From NCBI GenBank assembly GCA_031278145.1, contig JAITLA010000169.1:1-12722 (forward strand): a stretch of 12,722 nucleotides of DNA, written 5' to 3'. How positions within the stretch are numbered: the stretch's first letter is position 1; each line of letters begins with the position of its first letter. The DNA is from Eubacteriales Family XIII. Incertae Sedis bacterium. Lineage in GTDB: Bacteria; Bacillota_A; Clostridia; Peptostreptococcales; Anaerovoracaceae. The notes below the pieces were generated by a model, which had not been told where the DNA came from, made no database searches, and saw only the letters and a program-made list of their open reading frames with translations. A program made the position numbers and the translations under genes. Positions 1 to 6,093 of the stretch are shown here, one piece after another.

Positions 1-81
1 TTGCCCGCCGGCACGGGCGACCGGATGTTTTGAACGAGCTTCGTTCGACAGTTGACGCGCGCCCCGATCCGCCCATCGGCT
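1..81. other. Short non-coding edge with two small inverted repeats
   Basis: This stretch lies downstream of uvrC and runs off the window edge. It holds a perfect 6-bp inverted repeat, GAACGA (32-37) and TCGTTC (41-46) around GCT, and a 5-bp one, GCCCG (3-7) and CGGGC (14-18). Read in the uvrC direction, the first hairpin is followed by AAAACA instead of a T-run, so it is not a standard intrinsic terminator. The plus strand is open in frame 1 up to a TGA at 31-33 and could be the last codons of a gene entering from the left, but ten codons cannot support that. Confidence 0.3.
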
Positions 82-1935
82 TCAGCCCTTGCGGTTCTGC
101 CCGGAAAAGTGCGCCAGCAAGTCCCGCGCGGCCGCCCGCGTCATGCCGGGCGTCTGCGACAGCTCCTCCTCGCTCGCGGACTTTATGCGATCCACGCTGC
201 CGAAGCGGGCGAGCAAGGCGTTGCGGCGCTTGGGTCCTATGCCCGGGACGCCGTCAAGCTCCGAACGGATCATCGCCTTGCCGCGCGCGCCCCTGTGGTA
301 CTCTATCGCGAAGCGGTGCACCTCTTCCTGCACCTTGCCCGTGAAGTGATACAGCAGGGGGCGGATCTTCAGATCGAGCTCCGCGCCGCGATAGACGAGA
401 CCCCTTGTCCTGTGCTTATCGTCCTTCACCATCCCTGCCACGGGTATATCCAGCTTCATGGCCCGCAGAATCTGCAAGGCCGCGTTCACATGACCGAGGC
501 CGCCGTCCAGCAAAATGAGGTCCGGCGGCGGGGAAAAGCCCGCGTCGCCGTCCCGCATGCGCTTCAGCCGCCTGTAAAGCACCTCCTGCATGCTGCTGTA
601 ATCGTCAGCGCCATCCACCGTCTTGATCCTGAAACGGCGGTAATCCTTGCCGGAGCTCTTTTCGCCGTAAAACACCACCATCGCTCCCACGGAATCGACG
701 CCGCCCGTGTTTGAAATATCGTAGGCCTCTATGCGCCACACGCGCGCGTCGTCCGCGCCGTCCGCCGCGAGGCCGAGAAGTTCTTGAAAAGCCGCGCGCA
801 GGGCCGCGTCCCTTTCGCGCCGGGTCTTGGCCTTCTCATCGAGCAAGAGCGCCGCATTCGCGAGGTCTCGTTTCGCCATGTCGAGCAGGGCCTTCTTTTC
901 TCCTCTCATGGGTGCGTGCAGACGCACAGCCGAGCCGCGCAGCGCGGAGAGCCACTCCCCGATCAATGCGCCGTCCGGCAGTGGCTCGTCGATCCATATC
1001 TCCCGCGGTATATTGCTTCTGTTGATATAATATTGCTTCAAGAACGCCGAAACGACCTCGGCGGGCGGATCCTCGCGCATGGATTGCAGATGATGGCTTT
1101 CCCTGCCGTTCAAACGCCCCTCCCTGACGAAGAACACGACGACATGCGCGTCTTTCTCGCCCTTCGCGGAGAGCACGATGTCGATGTCGCCGCCGGAGAG
1201 CAACACGACGCGCTGCTTCTCTATCACGGAGTTCGCGGCGTCGATGCGGTCCCGGTAAAACGCCGCCGTTTCATAGTCCAGTTCCGCCGCGGCCCGCTCC
1301 ATGCGTTCACGCAGAAAATCCGTCAGCGCCCTGCCGCGGCCGTTCAGAAACGCGGCGGCGCCGGCGACGGCCTCCATGTATTCCGCCCTGTCCGTCAGGC
1401 CCTCGCATACGCCGCGGCAGCGCTCGATGTCGCGATGCAGACAGGGCCTGTGGCCCGCGGGGAATCGGTCTGCGGAGCAGCGTTTGAGACGGTAAACATC
1501 ATTCAGCAAGTCTATGATCAGGTTCACCGATTTGACATCCGCGTAAGGACCGAAATAGCGGCTGCCGTCGCTCTTCATAACGCGCGTCTTGATCAGCCGC
1601 GGGAAAGCGTCCGCCAAGGTGAGCTTTATGTACGGATAGGTCTTGTCGTCGCGCAGCAGCACGTTATAGCGCGGGAGGTATTCCTTGATCAGATTGTTTT
1701 CGAGGATCAACGCCTCCATCTCCGTATCCGTCGTGATGTACTCGAATTCAAAGATGTGGGAAACCATCGCGCGAACCTTGGCGTCCATGCCGCGCGCGGA
1801 GCCGAAATACTGCCGCACCCGGTTTTTCAGGGAGGCGGCCTTTCCGACGTACAGAATCTCGCCGTAGGCGTCCTTGTGCAGATACACGCCGGGTTTGTCC
1901 GGGAGGTTTTTCAGATGTTCCTGTATGTCAAACAT
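82..1935 (-). CDS. uvrC: UvrC, excinuclease ABC subunit C
   Basis: UvrC is the dual-incision nuclease of bacterial nucleotide excision repair; it is recruited by UvrB at a lesion and cuts 3' and then 5' of it. At 617 aa the protein has the usual length and full domain order. The GIY-YIG domain is at about 12-92 (GVY at 16-18, YVGK at 29-32, R39, E79). Four cysteines C153, C165, C173 and C177 have the spacing of the reported E. coli [4Fe-4S] ligands. The UVR motif that contacts UvrB is at about 203-240. The RNase H-like nuclease runs from about 370 to 545, with D406 in EAYDIS, D477 in LLDGG and H540 in VHRFA. The tandem helix-hairpin-helix region is at about 558-612 (GVPGIGPKRR). No catalytic residue appears to be missing. 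The start matches the family N-terminus, but there is no Shine-Dalgarno before it. It is last in the serC-side gene group, 35 bp after the carboxypeptidase. Confidence 0.98.
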   Translation of the reverse strand: MFDIQEHLKNLPDKPGVYLHKDAYGEILYVGKAASLKNRVRQYFGSARGMDAKVRAMVSHIFEFEYITTDTEMEALILENNLIKEYLPRYNVLLRDDKTYPYIKLTLADAFPRLIKTRVMKSDGSRYFGPYADVKSVNLIIDLLNDVYRLKRCSADRFPAGHRPCLHRDIERCRGVCEGLTDRAEYMEAVAGAAAFLNGRGRALTDFLRERMERAAAELDYETAAFYRDRIDAANSVIEKQRVVLLSGGDIDIVLSAKGEKDAHVVVFFVREGRLNGRESHHLQSMREDPPAEVVSAFLKQYYINRSNIPREIWIDEPLPDGALIGEWLSALRGSAVRLHAPMRGEKKALLDMAKRDLANAALLLDEKAKTRRERDAALRAAFQELLGLAADGADDARVWRIEAYDISNTGGVDSVGAMVVFYGEKSSGKDYRRFRIKTVDGADDYSSMQEVLYRRLKRMRDGDAGFSPPPDLILLDGGLGHVNAALQILRAMKLDIPVAGMVKDDKHRTRGLVYRGAELDLKIRPLLYHFTGKVQEEVHRFAIEYHRGARGKAMIRSELDGVPGIGPKRRNALLARFGSVDRIKSASEEELSQTPGMTRAAARDLLAHFSGQNRKG

Positions 1936-1945
1936 ATTGGTATTA

Positions 1946-1970
1946 ATTATAAAATATGGTAAATATTATA
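1946..1970 (-). promoter_or_regulatory. Possible uvrC promoter: two TATAAT boxes in an AT-rich gap
   Basis: On the minus strand, two perfect TATAAT hexamers occur at 1970-1965 and 1951-1946, in an AT-rich patch between the carboxypeptidase stop and the uvrC ATG. Neither has a convincing TTGACA-like partner at 16-18 bp, nor a TGn extension. The nearer box leaves only 10 nt before the ATG, which would give an almost leaderless mRNA; the farther box would give a leader of about 20 nt. Neither leader holds a Shine-Dalgarno. The boxes are seen directly; promoter activity is inferred and could be an effect of base composition. Confidence 0.4.
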
Positions 1971-3392
1971 CTATTTCATCCAATTCCTGCGCAGTTCTTC
2001 CTGCTTGCGCGTCTCTTCCGCAAGTCTGGCCCGGCGTTCCGCGCGTCTGCGCTTTCTGCGCTTGATCTGCCTGCGCTTCAACCCCACATAGGCGAGCAGG
2101 AGAAACAGGCTCAATCCAAGCGCCGCAAAGACGATATTCCGAATCAGACCGGCCGTCTCATCCGTGATGCCGATGCGCGAAAGCGGCCCGCCCAAAGGCA
2201 CCGTTTCGGCGGACGTGAGATCAACGACGCCGAGTTCTTCCCCGTCGAGCAGGATGCGCAAACTCCCCACGACCTGTCCCTCCGTCACGGGCGCGGCGAC
2301 CCGATCCGGCAGCTGCGGTTCCGTCGTCACCAAGGAGGGGGAGGCGCTCGCCGGGATCGTGACCCACGCATCCGTCCGCGTTTGGATCGCGGCGGTCTTG
2401 ACGGCGCCGTTCTTCACGCGCACCTCGCCCTGCGGACTGTCGGCTCGGATCGCTTGGAAAGACTTGTAATTATCGAAGCCGTATTCAAACAGCGATATCG
2501 CGTCCAGATAGACGTTCAGGCCCTCCGCCCCGAGCATGACCGCGATCAATTCGGTATCGCCGCGCGCCGCGCTTGCGGCGAGGCAGTTGCCCGCCTGCGC
2601 GGTATAGCCCGTCTTGATACCCGTCGCGTCCGCGTACTTGATGGGGCGCGACGCGCCTTCATAGACCACCGTGTGCTTCTCGTCGTAGAGCAGGCGGTTG
2701 CCGTTGTAGAAATAGCGCGTTTCCTGCTTGTTTGTCTGATCGAGCGTATAGGGATAGGTCGCCGCCGTCTTGCGGAATTCCGGGTTGCGCATGGCCGCCA
2801 TGGCAATCACGGCGATGTCGTGGGCCGTGGTGACGTGCGCGTCGTCCTCCAGCCCGTTCGGGTTCACGAAATTCGTATGCAGGGCGCCGAGCTCCTTCGC
2901 CCTGCGGTTCATGAGCGCCGCGAACGCCTCCGTCGTGCCCGAGATCTCCTTCGCGAGGGCGACGGCGGCGTCGTTCGCCGACTCGATCATCAGCGCGTGG
3001 AAGAGCTGTTCCACCGTGACTTGCTCGCCCTCGAGCAGGTAGATGCGCGAGCCCTTTGTGAAGGGGGTTTCTGCGTCTATCGTCACGACCCTGTCCGGTT
3101 GCAGGTATTCGAGCGTCAAAAGCCCCGTCATCACCTTCGTGAGGCTGGCGGGGTAGCGGATCGCGTGCATGTCCTTATCGTAGAGCACCTTCCCCGTTTT
3201 CGCGTCGATCAGAACGGCCGAGGCCGCCGTCGTTTCCGGAGCGGGCTTCGCCGCGTACACGGGCACGGGCGCGAGCCCGAGGGCCGCCACCGCGATCAGG
3301 AGCGTCAAAAGCGCCGCCGCGACCGGCGCCGGTCCGCATGCCGCGCGGCGGACGCCGAAGGCCGCGCGCGCAGAGCCCTCGCGGCTTTTCAT
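1971..3392 (-). CDS. Serine-type D-Ala-D-Ala carboxypeptidase (PBP5/DacF-like)
   Basis: Penicillin-binding protein of the S11 peptidase family, expected to trim the terminal D-Ala from peptidoglycan pentapeptides outside the membrane and so limit cross-linking. The 473-aa protein carries all three active-site motifs: S83-L-T-K86, S138-A-N140 and K260-T-G262. A signal sequence covers about 20-48 and ends near VYAA. The catalytic domain runs to about 300, followed by a beta-rich PBP5-type C-terminal domain (about 310-400). A single membrane helix at about 418-437 and a very basic cytoplasmic tail (439-473) replace the amphipathic anchor of E. coli PBP5. I chose the ATG at 3392 because it sits directly before the signal peptide and overlaps the upstream stop as TGATG. 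The reading frame stays open to 3701, but that part lies within the mutase gene. Only a weak Shine-Dalgarno is seen, so translational coupling is likely. Confidence 0.93.
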   Translation of the reverse strand: MKSREGSARAAFGVRRAACGPAPVAAALLTLLIAVAALGLAPVPVYAAKPAPETTAASAVLIDAKTGKVLYDKDMHAIRYPASLTKVMTGLLTLEYLQPDRVVTIDAETPFTKGSRIYLLEGEQVTVEQLFHALMIESANDAAVALAKEISGTTEAFAALMNRRAKELGALHTNFVNPNGLEDDAHVTTAHDIAVIAMAAMRNPEFRKTAATYPYTLDQTNKQETRYFYNGNRLLYDEKHTVVYEGASRPIKYADATGIKTGYTAQAGNCLAASAARGDTELIAVMLGAEGLNVYLDAISLFEYGFDNYKSFQAIRADSPQGEVRVKNGAVKTAAIQTRTDAWVTIPASASPSLVTTEPQLPDRVAAPVTEGQVVGSLRILLDGEELGVVDLTSAETVPLGGPLSRIGITDETAGLIRNIVFAALGLSLFLLLAYVGLKRRQIKRRKRRRAERRARLAEETRKQEELRRNWMK

Positions 3393-4606
3393 CACGATGC
3401 CCCGAAGAAATGATCCGCCAAGGCCGGCCCGCTGTCGAAGTACGGGCCCGCTTCGCCCGCCGCCTCGGAAAACACCTTGCCCTCGTCGGGGGGCAAGGGC
3501 TTTTCGCTGTCGAAAAACACGTAGGGCACGGGCTCCGACGAATGCGTCCGGATCGCAATCGGCGTCCTGTGGTCGGGCACCACCAGCACGCGATAGGGCT
3601 CTCCGCAGCCCTGCAGATAGGCCAGCACGGGGGCGAAGATCTTCTCGTCCGTGAGGCGCATGGCCTCGATCTTGCCCGCGAGGTCGCCTTGGTGCCCGCA
3701 CTCGTCCGGGGCTTCCACGTGGATGTACACAAAATCCTTCCCCGACCGAAATTCCTCTATGGCACAGGCCGCCTTCCCGTCGAAGTTGGTCAGCAGCGTG
3801 CCCGTGGCGCCCGGAATGTCGCGCGCGTCGAGGCCCGCGCAGAGCCCGATGCCCTTGATCAGATCGACGGCGGCCACGACGGCGCCGCGTATGCCGTATT
3901 TTTCATGAAACGAGGGCAGCATCGGCTTTTTGCCCTGCCCCCATATCCAGATGGAATTGGCGGGATTGCGCCCCGCGCGCGCGCGCGCGACGTTGACGGG
4001 ATGATCCTTCAGGAACGCGTGGCTCTCGCGCATCAGGCGCGTAAGCGCCTCCGCGCCCTCTCCGCGCGGCAGATGATCGCCCACCCTGCGCGTCAGTACG
4101 TCGTGGGGCGGCGTCAGCGTATAGTGCGTCTTCCCGTGATCCGCGATCATGGCGTGGCGGTAGCTGACGCCCGGGTGGAAATGAATGCCGTCGCCGCCCA
4201 GCCGCGCCTCTACGAGCTCGATCAACACCCGCCCTTCCTCGCTCGATATATCGCCCGCGCTGTGATCCTTTATGATCAGATCCGCGTAGTCGCCTTCGCC
4301 CTCGAGCGTGACCAGGTTTGTTCGGAAGGCCACATCCGTGTCCGACATGTCGATGCCCATGCTCACGGCCTCGAGCGGGGAGCGGCCCGTCAGCCAGACG
4401 GACGGGTCGAAGCCCATCACGGACAGGTTGGCCGCGTCGCTGCCGGGCGTCATGCCGTCCGGTATGGTCTTGACCGCGCCCAGCTCGGAGATCCGCGCGA
4501 GCGCGTTGATGTGCTTCATATCCGCAACCTCGAGCGGCGTCTTGCCGTCGAGCTCCCGCACGGGCCAATCGGCGCAGCCGTCGGGGACCAATATCAAATA
4601 TTTCAT
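3392..4606 (-). CDS. apgM: Cofactor-independent phosphoglycerate mutase, ApgM/archaeal type (or homoserine kinase-like subfamily)
   Basis: A 404-aa metalloenzyme of the alkaline phosphatase superfamily, in the branch of archaeal-type 2,3-BPG-independent phosphoglycerate mutases, which interconvert 3- and 2-phosphoglycerate. It has the N-terminal metal-binding PDG (D9), the conserved PGSDAANLS segment (54-62), VEAPDECGHQGD (297-308) and the PDH motif at 344-346 with H355 downstream. These match the Asp/His metal ligands of the superfamily. The length is typical. A related bacterial subfamily has been proposed to act as homoserine kinase in threonine synthesis, and I cannot separate the two by eye. 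The neighbour serC uses a derivative of 3-phosphoglycerate and fits the mutase reading; no threonine gene is visible. The start has AGGGA 5 nt upstream. The stop overlaps the carboxypeptidase start (TGATG). Confidence 0.88.
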   Translation of the reverse strand: MKYLILVPDGCADWPVRELDGKTPLEVADMKHINALARISELGAVKTIPDGMTPGSDAANLSVMGFDPSVWLTGRSPLEAVSMGIDMSDTDVAFRTNLVTLEGEGDYADLIIKDHSAGDISSEEGRVLIELVEARLGGDGIHFHPGVSYRHAMIADHGKTHYTLTPPHDVLTRRVGDHLPRGEGAEALTRLMRESHAFLKDHPVNVARARAGRNPANSIWIWGQGKKPMLPSFHEKYGIRGAVVAAVDLIKGIGLCAGLDARDIPGATGTLLTNFDGKAACAIEEFRSGKDFVYIHVEAPDECGHQGDLAGKIEAMRLTDEKIFAPVLAYLQGCGEPYRVLVVPDHRTPIAIRTHSSEPVPYVFFDSEKPLPPDEGKVFSEAAGEAGPYFDSGPALADHFFGAS

Positions 4607-4624
4607 GTTCTTCCCTGCATCCTT

Positions 4625-5716
4625 CTATGCGTTGTCGCGCTCGAATCGCTTCATGAAGTCGATCAGCGCGTCCACGCCCTCCGTCGGCATGGCGTTGTAG
4701 ATGCTCGCGCGCATCCCGCCTATCGAGCGGTGGCCGTTCAGATCCGCCAAGCCCTCCGCGCGAGCCTCCGCGACGAACTTCTTGTCGAGGGCCTCATCGC
4801 CCGTCACGAACACGACGTTCATCAGGGAGCGGTCCTCCTTCGCGACCGGCGCGCGGTAGAGGCGGCTTCCGTCTATGTACGCGTAAAGCTTGCCGGCCTT
4901 TTCGCGGTTCAGCGCTTCCTGCGCGGCGACGCCGCCGTTCGCCTTCAGGCGCTTGAACACCTCGCCCGCGACGTAGATCGTAAAGGCGGGGGGCGTATTG
5001 TACATGGAACCGTTGTCCGCGTGGGTCTTGTAATCGAGATAGATCGGCGTGTCCTTGGGCGCGTGGCCGATCAGATCCGCGCGCACGATGACGATGGTCA
5101 GGCCGGCCGGCGCGATGTTCTTCTGCGCGCCCGCGTAGATCAACCCGAACCTTCCGATGTCGATGCGCTCCGACAGTATGCCGGAGGACCAGTCGCAGAC
5201 GAGCGGCGCAGCCCCCGTGTCCGGCACATAATTGTAGCGCAGGCCGTAGATCGTGTTGTTCATCGTGATGTGTACGTAGTCGGCGTCCGGCCTGAAATCC
5301 GCGCGCCCGAGCTTCGGCACATAGGAGAATTTCGCGTCCTTCGACGAGGCCGCCATGCGTATGTCGCCGAACTTCGCGGCCTCCTGCGCGGCCTTTTCCG
5401 CCCAGGTGCCGGTCAGCACGTAGTCGGCCTTCCGGGAAGCGCGGAGCAGATTGATCGGAACCATCGAGAACTGCAAGGTCGCGCCCCCTTGCAGAAAGAG
5501 GACCTTGTACGCGTCCGGGATCTCGAGCAGCTCCCGCAGATCGGCCTCCGCCTCGTTTATGATGCGCTCATAGGTCTTGGATCGGTGGCTCATCTCCATA
5601 ACGGACATGCCGCTGCCGCCGTAATTCAAAATCTCCGCCTGCACCCGCTCCAGAACCTCCTGCGGAAGCATCGAGGGTCCCGCGGAAAAATTGTATATGC
5701 GCCCGTCGAATGCCAT
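4625..5716 (-). CDS. serC: SerC, phosphoserine aminotransferase
   Basis: PLP-dependent class V aminotransferase that converts 3-phosphohydroxypyruvate and glutamate to O-phosphoserine and 2-oxoglutarate, the second step of serine synthesis. It also serves 4-phosphohydroxythreonine formation in species with the DXP-dependent PLP pathway. The 363-aa length is standard. Visible family signatures are NFSAGPS at 9-15, SGMSVMEMSHRS around 35-46, QGGAT (76-80), D175 in the CDWSS segment, which should contact the pyridine nitrogen, and the Schiff-base lysine K199 in GAQKN. The C-terminal GHRSIGGMRASIYNA is also characteristic. I chose the ATG at 5716: it follows GGGAG at good spacing, while the in-frame ATG at 5737 has no ribosome site and adds seven residues absent from the family. 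It is the first gene of the minus-strand group. No serA is in view. Confidence 0.97.
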   Translation of the reverse strand: MAFDGRIYNFSAGPSMLPQEVLERVQAEILNYGGSGMSVMEMSHRSKTYERIINEAEADLRELLEIPDAYKVLFLQGGATLQFSMVPINLLRASRKADYVLTGTWAEKAAQEAAKFGDIRMAASSKDAKFSYVPKLGRADFRPDADYVHITMNNTIYGLRYNYVPDTGAAPLVCDWSSGILSERIDIGRFGLIYAGAQKNIAPAGLTIVIVRADLIGHAPKDTPIYLDYKTHADNGSMYNTPPAFTIYVAGEVFKRLKANGGVAAQEALNREKAGKLYAYIDGSRLYRAPVAKEDRSLMNVVFVTGDEALDKKFVAEARAEGLADLNGHRSIGGMRASIYNAMPTEGVDALIDFMKRFERDNA

Positions 5717-5756
5717 ATGCCTTGCTCCCTTCATCATTTCTGTTATACTCTACAAA

Positions 5757-5785
5757 ATTATAGCACCTTCCGCGCTTTGGGTAAA
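5757..5785 (-). promoter_or_regulatory. Sigma-A type promoter for serC
   Basis: On the minus strand, TTTACC (5785-5780, four of six matches to TTGACA), a 17-bp spacer and a perfect TATAAT (5762-5757). The predicted transcript would start near 5750 and give a leader of about 34 nt containing the serC ribosome site. The match and the ideal spacing are seen directly; activity is inferred. It probably drives serC, the mutase and the carboxypeptidase together. Confidence 0.75.
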
Positions 5786-5810
5786 GTTATAATTCACATT
5801 TTCACACCCG

Positions 5811-5915
5811 ACACGATGAGGGGACACAGGGGGACGGTCCCGGGAATCCTCTCCGCTCGCTGCGGTGGCCGCGAGCGACACAAAAGAACCGTCCCCATCG
5901 TGTCCCTGTGTCCCT
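5811..5915. repeat. REP/REPIN-like imperfect palindrome between divergent promoters
   Basis: Two pairs of inverted words flank a central hairpin. GGGACACAGGG (5821-5831) is the reverse complement of 5904-5914, and GGGGACGGT (5830-5838) is the reverse complement of 5888-5896. In the middle, CGCTCGC (5854-5860) pairs with GCGAGCG (5871-5877). A further word, ACACGAT, stands outside the left arm (5811-5817), but its complement ATCGTGT is inserted between the two words of the right arm (5897-5903). The right arm continues into a GGTTCTTTTGTGTCG segment when read on the minus strand. The words resemble a short palindrome type I recall from Clostridia and other bacteria, thought to be moved by REP-associated (Y1) transposases. 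No transposase is in this window. Confidence 0.7.
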
Positions 5916-5935
5916 AAGCTTGGGCGCGCGGGGCC

Positions 5936-5964
5936 TTGCGCAAAACGCGTTTTTGCTTTATACT
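5936..5964 (+). promoter_or_regulatory. Sigma-A type promoter for the DUF1538 gene
   Basis: TTGCGC (5936-5941, four of six matches to TTGACA), a 17-bp spacer and TATACT (5959-5964, five of six matches to TATAAT). Transcription would begin near 5971, leaving a leader of about 120 nt before the TTG start at 6094. It is divergent from the serC promoter, and the palindrome separates the two. Confidence 0.65.
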
Positions 5965-5970
5965 TTATAT

Positions 5971-6093
5971 CGAGGCATGCCGCGGAGCTTCCGGGGCTTC
6001 CCTTAATCGCATGACGCCACCGCGGGAATCGACGTCGAGCCCCCGAGAGGCTTTGTCGCGGGCAAAATTTGTTTCGGAGGAAGGATAAGCGCT
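5971..6093 (+). other. Untranslated leader of the DUF1538 gene with ribosome site for a TTG start
   Basis: About 120 nt lie between the predicted transcription start and the DUF1538 coding region. The leader holds small direct repeats (GGAGCTTCC and GGGGCTTCC near 5985-6001) and some GC-rich pairing potential, but I recognise no riboswitch class. Near its end, GGAGG (6076-6080) and AAGGA (6081-6085) form a strong purine-rich ribosome site 8-13 nt before TTG. This supports the TTG at 6094 as the true start; no ATG in frame lies at a suitable distance. Confidence 0.5.

Noticed and set aside
32..46. Hairpin downstream of uvrC as an intrinsic terminator
   Set aside because: The 6-bp stem is followed by A-rich, not T-rich, sequence in the uvrC direction, so the intrinsic terminator pattern is missing.
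784..3413. Two plus-strand frames (784-1962 and 1956-3413) opposite uvrC and the carboxypeptidase
   Set aside because: Both oppose genes with intact catalytic motifs and have no recognisable content of their own.
3338..5917. An 859-codon open frame on the plus strand opposite the carboxypeptidase, mutase and serC genes
   Set aside because: It is antisense to three firmly identified genes, its translation is rich in Arg, His and Val with no recognisable domain, and it runs through the intergenic palindrome. Such frames arise from GC-rich codon use in the real genes.
5971..6093. A riboswitch in the DUF1538 leader
   Set aside because: The leader is long enough, but I could not match any known riboswitch core, and the pairing visible is short and scattered.
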